64,000 nucleotides of DNA from Gillisia mitskevichiae (GTDB taxonomy: Bacteria > Bacteroidota > Bacteroidia > Flavobacteriales > Flavobacteriaceae): the NCBI RefSeq assembly GCF_003634585.1, contig NZ_RBLG01000001.1, positions 868,001 to 932,000 of the forward strand. The letters are read 5' to 3'. The translations under genes were made by a program, and so were the position numbers. Positions 1-9,017 of the stretch are shown here, in pieces. Each line of letters starts with the position of its first letter. Position 1 is the stretch's first letter. The notes beneath the pieces were generated by a model. That model was given only the letters and a program-made list of their open reading frames with translations. It made no database searches and was not told the DNA's origin.

Positions 1-1709
1 TTGTTGTTTAATCCATCTGCTTCTAAGGCGGTAGAGAATCCTTCGTTGGTATGAGAAATATATGTGTTAGTAACAGTTCCATTCCAACCTTCTGTCCAGT
101 CTACAGCATCATCCTCATTATTTTCAAAATAAAGGTTGGTTGCAGAAACTGTTCCTCCAAAAAATTCTATCCCATCATCTGAGCCATTAATTACTGCAAT
201 GTTTTCTAAAATTGTTCCAGAACCTACAGCATATAACGAGACTCCGTTGTATTGAGAATCTGCATTAATTTGTGCTCCAGTTCCAAGAATAGTAAGATTT
301 TTTATACTTCCAGAATTATCTGTATCATCAGATCCTCCATAAATAAAACCTCCAACTTCAGCAGTTGCATTTATACCTTCAGTTGTAGTTGCTTTCCCAA
401 CGATTGTTAGTCCACCCCAATCTCCCGGCATGGCGTTTTGAGAAGAAATTACTACAGGGTTTTCGGGTGTTCCTTGAATATCTATTTTTCCTCCTTGAAG
501 AATTGCGATATACACATCTGTTCCTCCATCTCTGGCAGTGATTTTTGTTCCAGCAGGGATCGTTAATTTTCCACCATCTTTTACTATTAAAGAAGAAGTT
601 AGCTCGTATGCGACAGAAGCATTTAAACTAAGTTCGCCCTCAACAACACCTTGTAGAACTGTAGCTTCAACAGAACCTCTATTGTTAATCCAGTTAAAAA
701 GAGCGATATCTACAGTAGCTAAATCTGTATATGATTTTCCCGGATCTGCTATCACATCTTCAATAAGTACATTTGCGATACTTCCTTCATCCTTCATGTC
801 TATAGAAGTGTCATATCCTATTAAAGCCAATCCAGAGATCGTTGCTCCAGATTCTTTTTTAAATTGTAAAGCAGTACCTCCTTTAGAAGAAACGGCTGTA
901 AAATTTACGATCTTAGGATTATTGTTTAATCCATCTGCCTCGATAGCAGTAGAAAATCCTTCAATTGTATGTAGTACATAGGCGTTGGTTACTGTTCCAC
1001 TCCATCCTTCTGTCCAGTCTACAGCATCGTCTTCGTTATTTTCTAAATAAAGATTTTTAACAGAAACTGTACCTCCAAAAAATTCAACACCATCGTCTGC
1101 TCCATTTAATAAAGCAATATTTTCAATAGTTGTCCCAGACCCAATTGCATAAAGCGTTAACCCATTATATTGGGAGTCTGCATTAATTTGAGCTCCGGCA
1201 CCTTCAATAATTAAATATCTTATAGTTCCAGAGTCATCAGTATCATCTGTTCCCCCGTAGATAAATCCACCTACTTCTGCAGTAGCATCAATCCCTTCAG
1301 TAGTAGTTGCATCTCCTAAAAGAACAAGACCACCCCAATCTCCTGGGCTTCCACTTGCAGAAGACATTCTAACAGGATTGTTTTGAGTTCCCTGCACATC
1401 TATTTGTGCGCCTTTTTTCACAACTATGTACACTTCTTGTCCAACATTGGCCGTAATAGATGTTCCTGCAGGAATAGTTAACTTAACTCCAGATTCTACA
1501 CTTAAGGAACCAGTAAGTTTGTAAGAAACATTAGGGTCTAAAGTAAGGTTTGCAGAGATGCTTCCGTTAAGATTAGAGGCTATAGGATTTACTGGTGTTC
1601 CCCCCTGATCTCCTTCATCGAAGAAATTGTCGTCGTTACTACAGCTTCCAAAGAAAAGAGCTGAAAGCATACTTGTGATAAGTGCAATACTTTTAATTGA
1701 TTTTTTCAT
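1..1709 (-). CDS. Beta-helix-like surface lipoprotein with a tandem duplication (partial, C-terminus beyond left edge)
   Basis: The reading frame is open from an ATG at 1709 to the window edge, giving 569 residues with no stop. The N-terminus is a lipoprotein signal ending in a lipobox (FFGSC, Cys about residue 23) followed by SNDD, as in flavobacterial surface lipoproteins. Two long units follow that repeat each other with an offset of 306 residues (918 bp). Each contains a KLTIPAGT-type strand, a GDWGGL segment, EVGGFIYGG, INADSQYNG, and DGVEFFGGT/DGIEFFGGT with a WTEGW motif. The regular Gly/Asn/Asp-rich strands suggest a right-handed parallel beta-helix. The gene lies 41 bp after the TonB-dependent receptor on the same strand, so the two are probably one operon, with this protein as surface partner of the receptor. 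Its ligand is unknown. The neighbouring PhoB/PhoR-like genes make phosphate-linked nutrition a reasonable inference, no more. Confidence 0.85.
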   Translation of the reverse strand, partial: MKKSIKSIALITSMLSALFFGSCSNDDNFFDEGDQGGTPVNPIASNLNGSISANLTLDPNVSYKLTGSLSVESGVKLTIPAGTSITANVGQEVYIVVKKGAQIDVQGTQNNPVRMSSASGSPGDWGGLVLLGDATTTEGIDATAEVGGFIYGGTDDTDDSGTIRYLIIEGAGAQINADSQYNGLTLYAIGSGTTIENIALLNGADDGVEFFGGTVSVKNLYLENNEDDAVDWTEGWSGTVTNAYVLHTIEGFSTAIEADGLNNNPKIVNFTAVSSKGGTALQFKKESGATISGLALIGYDTSIDMKDEGSIANVLIEDVIADPGKSYTDLATVDIALFNWINNRGSVEATVLQGVVEGELSLNASVAYELTSSLIVKDGGKLTIPAGTKITARDGGTDVYIAILQGGKIDIQGTPENPVVISSQNAMPGDWGGLTIVGKATTTEGINATAEVGGFIYGGSDDTDNSGSIKNLTILGTGAQINADSQYNGVSLYAVGSGTILENIAVINGSDDGIEFFGGTVSATNLYFENNEDDAVDWTEGWNGTVTNTYISHTNEGFSTALEADGLNN

Positions 1710-1750
1710 TTTTCAAAAATTTAAATTTGATTAATTGTTTGGTTTATTTT

Positions 1751-4531
1751 TTAAAATTTATATCCAACTCCTAGGCTAATTGTTGCGCCGCGAGTATAAG
1801 ATCTTACGGTTTCGGTGGTTTCGATTCCAGTAGTACTTGGTTTAATGTTTTGAGTTCTTTTAATTTCTGGATTGAGAATGTTCTTACCGCTAAGCTTTAA
1901 GTTGAAATGCTCTCCAAATTCTTGATTAATAAGAGCATCTAGGGACACGAAGCCTTTTTCTATAATTGCATCGTTATAAAAAAGATCACTTTGTGTTTGA
2001 ATCTCTGGAGCTCCTAAAGCATATATTTTATCTGAAGCATAATTAGCGATCACACTTGCAAGAAGTTTATTAGGGCTATTGGTTGAAAAATTTAATGACC
2101 CATTGAAAATCCAATCCGAAGCTCCTTGGAGATCTGTTTTGGTAAGCCCTTTATATCTAAATGTTCTTATAAAATTTCCTTGGATATCTTTAAGCTCTTT
2201 TAAGTCTTGAGAATGCCACATTCTGGAAGCATTTAAGTTTAGGTCAAGATTATACCCGGATTCTTCTTCAGCCTTTAATAAGCTTAATTTAGTTTCTACC
2301 TCCAACCCAAAAATCTCTGCTTTATCTGCTGAATTAAAGAAAGAGAATATTCCTGCCGAACCTCTGTCTTGAACTTTACTAATAGGGTCTTCTATATTTT
2401 TATAGAATCCTGTTAAAGACACAAGTTGATCTGCGCTAGGGAAAAACTCCCATTTTATATCTAGGTTGTAATTGGTTGAAGCTTCTAAACTTGGATTACC
2501 TCTAGTTACCTGTCCTGTTGGAGATACATACTCGAAAGGAGCGATCTCCTTGAATTCTGGTAAAGTGATGGTCTTACTAGCTGCAACTCTAAAATTATTA
2601 CGCTCGTTGGCAGCATATTTTAAGTTGATGCTTGGATAAAAATTATTGTAAGTTTTATTAGATTCTCCTCGTCTTCCAGGAATGTTACCAACATCATATT
2701 TTACATTCAGATCATCTTTTTGGTAACGCACACCTAGGTTAATATTAATTTTATTAATTCCGTAGTTGGCAGTTAAAAAGCCTGCGGTAGATTCTAAAGT
2801 TGCTAGATACCTGTCTGGATCTAATCTATTTATTAATAGGGAGCCATTCTGTAGATTATCTAAGGTGAATACTTTGGATAGATTATCTATAGAAGTTGGA
2901 TTTAACATATTTAGCGTAGCCTCTTCTAGTCCTAAGAACTGAGATCCAAAATTTCGCTCTTTATTACGGTAATTCCCTCCAAGACTAAAGCTTAGGTTTT
3001 TTGCCTCTTCTTCAATGACATTTAGACTGTTTTGAATGCGTCCATTAAACTCTTCATCGTTTATAATCTGTGCAGATTTCCTTTGCTGAAACCCTCCAGT
3101 TCGCCCTAATTGAACAATACTATTGCTAAAGTTTACCTCGTTTCTAATTCTATTAGGTTCGTCTGCATCTACCTTATTATATCCAACGCCCCATGTTAGA
3201 TTATTCTTCGGGTTCCACTGATGCTCCCCTGTTAGTTGGTTCACCCATAATCTTGTTTGTTTGGTATTTTGATCTCTTATAAATTGTGAGAGATCTTCTG
3301 CTGGTTCGGTTTCTTCAAATATACTTGCCTCGCCATTTCTACCTCCTTCAAAAACTTCATCTGTAAGTTTATTAATGAATAAACTGGTAGCCTTTACTTC
3401 ATTGTTTTCATCTATTTGATAAGAAGCATTTAATAAACCGGTGGTGTTCACGCTTTTGGCAAAGGTTTCAGCGTCTGTAATAGAGTCGTTTATAAAGTTT
3501 GCTCTGTATTCTCTAAACACACCTTGTCTGTGTTCAAAAGAAATATCTTGAGATCCCGTGAAAAGCACTTTAAGATGATCACCAAATTTTTTTCCAGCAG
3601 TAATAGAATATTCATAATTCAAAGGAAAATCTGCAGTTTGTGTGTTCCATGATTGCTGTGTGAGTGCATCTCTAGTTCCAAGATCACGAGAGTAGAAACC
3701 AAAATTTACGTTATCGTAATTTGGAGAGATCTTAAAATTGTTTGCTTTACCAATTGCATTGGTATTTATGCCCACTTTTAAACCTGCGCTTAGTTCCTGA
3801 ATTCCTAATAACTCACGGGTGCTAACATCTACATTCCCAGAAGCCTCATCGGCAGAATTTTGTGCAGCATAAGTCTTACTTATACTAACACTTTGAATAA
3901 TATTAGTAGAGAACAATTTTAGATCTATATTCTTACGCTCCACATCATCGGATGGGATTGGTAACCCATTCATCGTTGTATTTAAATATCTATCACCCAA
4001 GCCGCGAACAAAAATATCTCCTGAAGCTTCACTGCTGGTTACTCCAGAAATCTTTGTTGTTGCGGTTGCAGCATCTGAAACGCCCATTTTGGCTAATTCC
4101 TGGGCGCCGATGCTTTCTTTGATCTCTATTGCTTTTTTCTGTTCAAGCAATAAGGCTACTTGCGAATCTCTTCTGGAAACTGTTTTAATAACAACTTCAT
4201 CTAAAGATGCCGCACTAGACCCTAATGCTGTATTTATTTCGGTTACTTTACCTGCAACCACTGTAATATTTGGAACTTCTAAAGTTTCATAGCCTACAAA
4301 ACTGAAAATTACAGTGTAAGTTCCAGGGTTCAAATTATCTATGGAGTAGAGTCCATCAATATCTGTAGTTGTACCTTGGTTGGATGCTTTAATAATAACA
4401 TTAGCAAACGGGAGTGTTTCCCCTTTAATTTCCTTGTCCATCAATTTACCCGCAATTGTGCCTTTTGTGGTTTCTTGAGCTTGGGAAAAACAGCTAAATA
4501 GTAATGTAATAAGTAATAAAAAATTCTTCAT
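1751..4531 (-). CDS. TonB-dependent outer-membrane receptor with N-terminal carboxypeptidase-D-like domain
   Basis: An outer-membrane active transporter of 926 residues. I chose the ATG at 4531 because it gives a normal signal peptide (MKNFLLLITLLFSCFSQAQE); an upstream start would add seven residues. Order of parts: signal peptide, CarboxypepD_reg-like beta-sandwich (about 22-110, with ITVVAGK and the preceding FVGYETLE strand), plug (about 130-250, with VRGLGDRYLNTTMNG), then a long beta-barrel ending in the aromatic C-terminus GVGYKF. It is not a classical SusC, and the partner gene downstream is not SusD. It is divergent from the phoB/phoR-like pair, with an 11-bp-spaced TTACC repeat in the position of its -33 region. 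A phosphate- or organophosphate-related substrate is therefore plausible but is inference. Confidence 0.9.
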   Translation of the reverse strand: MKNFLLLITLLFSCFSQAQETTKGTIAGKLMDKEIKGETLPFANVIIKASNQGTTTDIDGLYSIDNLNPGTYTVIFSFVGYETLEVPNITVVAGKVTEINTALGSSAASLDEVVIKTVSRRDSQVALLLEQKKAIEIKESIGAQELAKMGVSDAATATTKISGVTSSEASGDIFVRGLGDRYLNTTMNGLPIPSDDVERKNIDLKLFSTNIIQSVSISKTYAAQNSADEASGNVDVSTRELLGIQELSAGLKVGINTNAIGKANNFKISPNYDNVNFGFYSRDLGTRDALTQQSWNTQTADFPLNYEYSITAGKKFGDHLKVLFTGSQDISFEHRQGVFREYRANFINDSITDAETFAKSVNTTGLLNASYQIDENNEVKATSLFINKLTDEVFEGGRNGEASIFEETEPAEDLSQFIRDQNTKQTRLWVNQLTGEHQWNPKNNLTWGVGYNKVDADEPNRIRNEVNFSNSIVQLGRTGGFQQRKSAQIINDEEFNGRIQNSLNVIEEEAKNLSFSLGGNYRNKERNFGSQFLGLEEATLNMLNPTSIDNLSKVFTLDNLQNGSLLINRLDPDRYLATLESTAGFLTANYGINKININLGVRYQKDDLNVKYDVGNIPGRRGESNKTYNNFYPSINLKYAANERNNFRVAASKTITLPEFKEIAPFEYVSPTGQVTRGNPSLEASTNYNLDIKWEFFPSADQLVSLTGFYKNIEDPISKVQDRGSAGIFSFFNSADKAEIFGLEVETKLSLLKAEEESGYNLDLNLNASRMWHSQDLKELKDIQGNFIRTFRYKGLTKTDLQGASDWIFNGSLNFSTNSPNKLLASVIANYASDKIYALGAPEIQTQSDLFYNDAIIEKGFVSLDALINQEFGEHFNLKLSGKNILNPEIKRTQNIKPSTTGIETTETVRSYTRGATISLGVGYKF

Positions 4532-4584
4532 TATGTTAGTTTTTATCGACACTACAAATTAACAGAGAGCATTAAAGAACAAGC

Positions 4585-4600
4585 TTACCTAAACTTTACC
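4585..4600. promoter_or_regulatory. Candidate PhoB-type box in front of the TonB receptor gene
   Basis: TTACC at 4585-4589 and again at 4596-4600, exactly 11 bp apart (TTACCTAAACTTTACC). The repeat lies 23-38 nt upstream of a weak -7-like element on the minus strand (CAAATTAA at 4555-4562 read on the plus strand), so it would occupy the -33 region. OmpR/PhoB-family regulators usually bind direct repeats with an 11-bp period. Assignment to the adjacent regulator is inference. Confidence 0.5.
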
Positions 4601-4738
4601 TTTGAGTTAATGAGGGCTTCTTGAATGTTATCTTATTGTTTAGAGATTAGTGTTTGGAAAGTCCTCTAAATTTGTATTTTTTGGGCAATAAGGATTGATT
4701 TTGCTGAGGTATAAGCGATTTTGATATTTACAGCCATT

Positions 4739-4755
4739 GTTACCTAACTGTTACC
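4739..4755. promoter_or_regulatory. Candidate PhoB-type box in front of the phoB-like gene
   Basis: GTTACC at 4739-4744 is repeated at 4750-4755, again with an 11-bp period (GTTACCTAACTGTTACC). A -7-like TATCTTTA lies at 4792-4799, before the start at 4833. The same half-site occurs in the repeat before the divergent TonB receptor gene, which suggests one regulator for both, including autoregulation. The rest of the 4532-4832 intergenic region shows nothing else I can name. Confidence 0.5.
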
Positions 4756-4832
4756 AATAGGGATTGGCAGGAAAATATGGAAGATTAATTTTATCTTTAC
4801 CTATATAATTTGAATGAATATTTTCAATTCTC

Positions 4833-5516
4833 ATGAAGAAAAAAAATATAACAATTTTATTGGTAGACGATGAGCCGGATATTTTGGAGATCGTTGGTTA
4901 TAATCTTTCTGCGGAAGGTTATAATGTAATAACTGCTGAAGATGGTGCGGAAGCGGTGAAACTTGCCAAGAAAAAAAAGCCACAACTTATCATTTTAGAT
5001 GTAATGATGCCAGAAATGGATGGGATAGAAGCTTGTGAGCAAATTCGAAAAATTCCAGAATTAGCCGATACTATGATCACCTTCTTCACTGCACGAGGAG
5101 AAGATTATTCTCAAATGGCAGGTTTTGATGCAGGAGCCGATGATTATATTACTAAGCCTATTAAGCCAAAAGTTTTAGTAAGTAAGGTTAATGCCTTACT
5201 TAGAAGATTCAAGGAAGATGAATCTTCTTCTAATATTTTAAAGGTGGGGAATCTTATTATTAATAGAGATGAATATAAGATCATTAATAACGAAGAGGAA
5301 ATTATATTACCAAGAAAGGAATTCGAGCTACTTTCTTTACTAGCTTCAAAACCTGGGAAAGTATTTAAAAGAGAAGATATCTTGGATAATGTGTGGGGGA
5401 ACGATGTAGTTGTAGGTGGAAGAACTATAGATGTGCACATTAGAAAACTGCGTGAGAAGATTGGTGACGACAGTTTTAAAACAGTAAAAGGTGTAGGTTA
5501 TAAGTTTGTAATTTAA
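4833..5516 (+). CDS. OmpR/PhoB-family response regulator
   Basis: A 227-residue two-domain response regulator of normal family length. The receiver domain (1-120) has the acidic pair D12/D13, phospho-acceptor D56 in LIILDVMMPEMDG, T86 and K108 in ITKP. The winged-helix DNA-binding domain (about 130-227) ends with the typical GGRTIDVHIRKLREKIG and GVGYKF segments. The following histidine kinase starts within its stop codon (TAATG), so the two are translated together. Similarity to PhoB is clear at family level. Identity as the phosphate regulator is supported only by the kinase neighbour and the 11-bp direct repeats upstream. It probably controls its own operon and the divergent TonB receptor genes. 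Confidence 0.88.
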   Translation: MKKKNITILLVDDEPDILEIVGYNLSAEGYNVITAEDGAEAVKLAKKKKPQLIILDVMMPEMDGIEACEQIRKIPELADTMITFFTARGEDYSQMAGFDAGADDYITKPIKPKVLVSKVNALLRRFKEDESSSNILKVGNLIINRDEYKIINNEEEIILPRKEFELLSLLASKPGKVFKREDILDNVWGNDVVVGGRTIDVHIRKLREKIGDDSFKTVKGVGYKFVI

Positions 5517-6595
5517 TGGCTAATAGTTTTAAGCGATCATATAAATTTTCTTTTAAGACCTCGTTATACATTTCTGTATTTCTCACACTAGTTGTGAGTA
5601 TTTTCAGCTTGTTAACATCAGGATTTTTAATTTGGCCAACTCTGGGTTTCGCTTTAGTTAGCTTCTTGATCTCCTTTAGTATCATTCAATATAGAGTAGA
5701 GCATTTTATATATAAGCGTATAAAGAATATCTACGATAATGTATCGCTTTTAGATGCAAGCACTTTAGATCCAAGTCGTATCACCACAGATATGGCAACT
5801 TTAACAAAAGAAGTAGAGAAATTTGCGAAAGGTAAAAAGTTAGAGATAGAAACTTTACAAGTTAGAGAGACCTATAGAAAAGAGTTTATGGGTAATGTTT
5901 CTCACGAACTTAAAACGCCCTTATTCACCGTTCAAGGCTATATTCTCACTTTGTTGGATGGTGCTATGAAAGATAAAGCTGTGCGCAAGAAATACTTACA
6001 GAGAGCAAGTAAAGGAGTTGAGCGCCTAATATATATAGTGAAAGATCTAGATATGATCACGAAACTGGAAACTGGAGATCTTCATTTAAATAAAGAGAAT
6101 TTCAATATTGTAGAATTAATCCAAAACGTTTTCGATCTTTTAGAGATGAAAGCGGCGAAAAAGGATATTTCTCTGGTTTTTGATCTTGCTTATGAACAAC
6201 CTATTATGGTTTATGCCGATATGGATAGAATGCAACAAGTGATCTCTAACTTGGTGGTAAACTCTATTAAATATGGTAAGAAAGGTGGCACTACAGAGGT
6301 TAGTATAGAGAATCTTATTAAGAATAAAGTGATAATTAGAGTTTCAGATAATGGGGAAGGAATAGAAAAGGTTAATATTCCCCGTCTTTTCGAGCGGTTT
6401 TTTAGAGTAGATAAAAGTGGCTCTAGAAAAGAAGGAGGTTCAGGATTAGGCCTTTCTATTGTAAAACATATTCTGGAAGCTCATAATGAAAAGATTTATG
6501 TAGAAAGTGTTTTTGAGGTGGGGAGTGAATTTTCATTTACCTTGGAAAAGACTAAAAACAAGACTAAAACTAGAAGTAAGAAAATTAAATCTTAA
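5516..6595 (+). CDS. Membrane sensor histidine kinase, PhoR-like
   Basis: A 359-residue kinase, partner of the preceding response regulator with a 1-bp gene overlap. Two closely spaced membrane helices lie at about 17-37 and 40-58 with almost no periplasmic loop. A linker leads to the dimerisation domain with H130 in NVSHELKTP. The ATPase domain has an N-box around N245-N249, a G1 box DNGEG (278-282) and a G2 box GSGLGL (309-314). The small or absent sensor loop resembles PhoR-type kinases that sense through a partner in the membrane. The basic C-terminal tail (KTKTRSKKIKS) is encoded by the last 63 bp, which also encode the end of the convergent glycosyltransferase gene. Confidence 0.88.
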   Translation: MANSFKRSYKFSFKTSLYISVFLTLVVSIFSLLTSGFLIWPTLGFALVSFLISFSIIQYRVEHFIYKRIKNIYDNVSLLDASTLDPSRITTDMATLTKEVEKFAKGKKLEIETLQVRETYRKEFMGNVSHELKTPLFTVQGYILTLLDGAMKDKAVRKKYLQRASKGVERLIYIVKDLDMITKLETGDLHLNKENFNIVELIQNVFDLLEMKAAKKDISLVFDLAYEQPIMVYADMDRMQQVISNLVVNSIKYGKKGGTTEVSIENLIKNKVIIRVSDNGEGIEKVNIPRLFERFFRVDKSGSRKEGGSGLGLSIVKHILEAHNEKIYVESVFEVGSEFSFTLEKTKNKTKTRSKKIKS

Positions 6596-7591
6596 GCATG
6601 TAGTGTTTTTTAGATCATCCAGTTTCTTAAAAGTGAACTTGTTTTGAGCACAACTTCCAACGAAACCTTTTTTGTAAAGTTTTTCTGCTAAGTATTCTTG
6701 TTCTGCTTGTCCTGGAGTGGGAATTAAAAAAGCTTTTTTCTCTAATTTAGCAAGATCCATCACACTGGTATAGCCAGATCTACAAATTATAGTTTCGCTG
6801 CTATTTAAAGCTTCTTCCAGATCTTTTCCATGTAAAAAGTTATAAATACTAAGCTTGCCAATTATTTCCTTTTTAGATTTATTTTCCAATACTCCTCGAA
6901 TAAAAATTACCGGAAAAGTGGAATTTTTGAATTCTTCTAAAAGTATTTTTTCTAATATTCCACGCTGAGGTTCAGGGCCAGAAAGTAGTATTGCATACCT
7001 ATATTTAATTGGAAGTTGCATTTTCGTGAATCTACTTATAGGTCCAATATATTTCACAGGGAACGATTTTTTCTCTAAATGCCCCATTTTCCCACTTAAA
7101 TTGGGAAGGTCTTCAAAATCTGGAACCCAACATTCTGTGAATTTAGCAATTAATTTTTGCTGAATTTTACTGCTGAATAAGGTTGAGCTACCAGAAAGAA
7201 CATTTAGCTGATGAGTTATGAATATAGAAGGGATATTTTGGTGTCTCACTCCCCATCTATTGTCAGAAATTATTCCTGAGATATTTTGTGTTTCAACAAA
7301 ACCTCGGGTTCTTTCTTTTTCTTCCTTAATTACCCTTATTATTTTTGGAGCTTGAAGCAATAATTTCAATTTAAAAAAAGCAACTTTCTTTGAATAGCTT
7401 ATGTTGTATTCTGGTAATTCATGGGCTTCTAAACTCGGAAATTCTTTCCGAAGCAAGTTTAGTGCATCACCATCTGAAGCAATTACAGGTTCAAAATTTT
7501 CTAGAATTAGCGCATGGATTATGGGGATGCATCTCGTGGCATGACCTAACCCCCAGTTTAAGGGAGCAACTAAAATCCTTTTTTTCGGCAT
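6533..7591 (-). CDS. MurG-like GT-B glycosyltransferase (GT28-type fold)
   Basis: A 352-residue cytosolic or membrane-associated glycosyltransferase. The ATG at 7591 starts MPKKRILVAPLNWGLGHATR, the glycine-rich N-terminal motif of MurG-like enzymes. The C-terminal half has the nucleotide-sugar binding segment CRSGYTSVMDLAKL followed by IPTPGQAEQEYLA, typical of GT28-type donor binding. Acceptor and product are unknown; it is not MurG itself, since it is divergent and lies outside a cell-wall cluster. The last 63 bp overlap the 3' end of the convergent kinase gene, so its C-terminal 20 residues are poorly constrained and their hydrophobic, Phe/Leu-rich composition looks like added sequence. 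Confidence 0.75.
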   Translation of the reverse strand: MPKKRILVAPLNWGLGHATRCIPIIHALILENFEPVIASDGDALNLLRKEFPSLEAHELPEYNISYSKKVAFFKLKLLLQAPKIIRVIKEEKERTRGFVETQNISGIISDNRWGVRHQNIPSIFITHQLNVLSGSSTLFSSKIQQKLIAKFTECWVPDFEDLPNLSGKMGHLEKKSFPVKYIGPISRFTKMQLPIKYRYAILLSGPEPQRGILEKILLEEFKNSTFPVIFIRGVLENKSKKEIIGKLSIYNFLHGKDLEEALNSSETIICRSGYTSVMDLAKLEKKAFLIPTPGQAEQEYLAEKLYKKGFVGSCAQNKFTFKKLDDLKNTTCLRFNFLTSSFSLVFSLFQGK

Positions 7592-7711
7592 GATCAAATA
7601 TAGTCAACACATTTTTGAAACATAAAATTAGAGAGCATCTAAAAGCCTAAAGAATCTAATTATAGCTTTCTGAGCTATTTTAGTTATTTTTGCCAAAATA
7701 TTCAACTACAC

Positions 7712-8386
7712 GTGGGCAGCAAGAACAAACTCAAGAGATTTAGGGAAAATGAAAGTTTTAACAATGTTGTTCAGCCTTCACGGGAAGAAATTGTAGATAC
7801 TCAATATAGCCTAAAAGGGAATTGGAATGAGCAATTCTTTAAAAATGATAATCCAATTGTTTTAGAATTAGGATGTGGAAAAGGCGAATATAGTGTGGCT
7901 ATGGCTAAAGCTAATCCAAATAAAAATTTTATTGGTATAGATATTAAGGGTGCAAGATTTTGGAGAGGTGCCAAAACAGCAATAGAAGAGGAGATGCATA
8001 ACGTTGGATTCATGAGAACTCAAATAGAATTAATAGACCTTATTTTTGCAGAAAATGAAGTAGATGAGATCTGGATCACTTTTCCAGATCCGCAGATAAA
8101 ATATAAACGTACTAAGCACAGGCTAACCAATTCCGAATTTCTTAAAAAATATAAGCAGATATTAAAACCAGAGGGCTTGGTTAACTTAAAGACAGATAGT
8201 GAATTTATGCATGGTTACACGTTGGGTCTTTTACATGGGGAGGGCCATGAGATCTTACATGCTAACCATGATGTGTATAAAAACGTATATTCTCCAAAAG
8301 AAGTAGTAGGAATACAAACTTTCTATGAAAAACAGTACCTTGAGCAAGGAAAGCCTATTACCTATATTCAATTTAAGATAAAGTAG
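7712..8386 (+). CDS. trmB: tRNA (guanine-46-N7)-methyltransferase TrmB
   Basis: A 224-residue SAM-dependent methyltransferase that makes m7G46 in the tRNA variable loop. The SAM motif is LELGCGKGEYSVAMA, followed by FIGIDIKGAR. The family signature FPDPQIKYKRTKHRL and the late motif LKTDSEF are present. The start is GTG at 7712 (GTG GGC AGC AAG); no ATG gives a complete N-terminus. Length fits the family. The following exporter gene starts 4 bp after its stop. Confidence 0.92.
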   Translation: MGSKNKLKRFRENESFNNVVQPSREEIVDTQYSLKGNWNEQFFKNDNPIVLELGCGKGEYSVAMAKANPNKNFIGIDIKGARFWRGAKTAIEEEMHNVGFMRTQIELIDLIFAENEVDEIWITFPDPQIKYKRTKHRLTNSEFLKKYKQILKPEGLVNLKTDSEFMHGYTLGLLHGEGHEILHANHDVYKNVYSPKEVVGIQTFYEKQYLEQGKPITYIQFKIK

Positions 8387-8390
8387 CAAT

Positions 8391-9014
8391 TTGGAGGAAA
8401 CAAAAATTTTCCTGATCACATATTTCGCAGCACTTTTAGGAGTAGTGCCCCCAGGACTAGTTAACATGACAGTTGCCAAAACTTGTGTAGAGTATGGTAA
8501 GAAAAATGGAATTTATGTTGCAATAGGAGCATCTATAATTGTCTTTTTTCAAGCTTTGGTCGCTATTCTTTTAACAAAATACATATTCGATAATCCTTAT
8601 GTTCGCAATATCCTCCTTAGAACAGGACTCGTTATATTTATATTTTTGATGATCTACTTTTATATGAAGGCTAGAAGTGATTCTCATATTAAGTCTAATT
8701 CTAAAAAAGCTAATTCCAATAGTATTTTTAAAGGGATGTTGGTATCGGTTTTAAACGTATTCCCAATTCCGTTCTTCGTTGCAATAGCGGCAGCTCTTAA
8801 TGTTGGCGGGGGAGTAGAATATCACTGGACCATCATGTTATTGTTTGTACTTGCTGCTTCTCTGGGAACTTTTACAACACTCTATTTCTACGTGTTTTCA
8901 TTCTGGAAAATTGAAGATAAAACAACCATTTTCACAAAGTATTCCAATTATTTTATGGCAGCTTTAATGCTAGTTCTAGTAATAATTACTTTAATCAGGA
9001 TCTTTTATTATTAA
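8391..9014 (+). CDS. LysE/RhtB-family membrane exporter
   Basis: A 207-residue integral membrane protein with about six hydrophobic helices. The first helix carries the family-like GVVPPGLVNMTVAKT pattern, and a later helix has VFPIPFFVAIAAAL. The start is a TTG at 8391; the first ATG (8466) would remove most of helix 1, so the TTG is preferred. LysE-family proteins export amino acids or small metabolites, but the substrate cannot be read from the sequence. It sits between trmB and the alkyltransferase-like gene with spacers of only 3-4 bp, so the three are probably co-transcribed. Confidence 0.75.
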   Translation: MEETKIFLITYFAALLGVVPPGLVNMTVAKTCVEYGKKNGIYVAIGASIIVFFQALVAILLTKYIFDNPYVRNILLRTGLVIFIFLMIYFYMKARSDSHIKSNSKKANSNSIFKGMLVSVLNVFPIPFFVAIAAALNVGGGVEYHWTIMLLFVLAASLGTFTTLYFYVFSFWKIEDKTTIFTKYSNYFMAALMLVLVIITLIRIFYY

Positions 9015-9017
9015 TGA

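Noticed and set aside
538-981. A 147-codon open frame on the plus strand inside the left-edge lipoprotein gene
   Set aside because: It is antisense to a clearly coding frame with a lipoprotein signal and conserved internal repeats, and its translation is low-complexity Ser/Thr/Pro with no family features.
4833-6595. Firm naming of the two-component pair as phoB/phoR
   Set aside because: No pst, phoU or phosphatase gene is in the window; family membership and direct repeats alone do not prove phosphate control.
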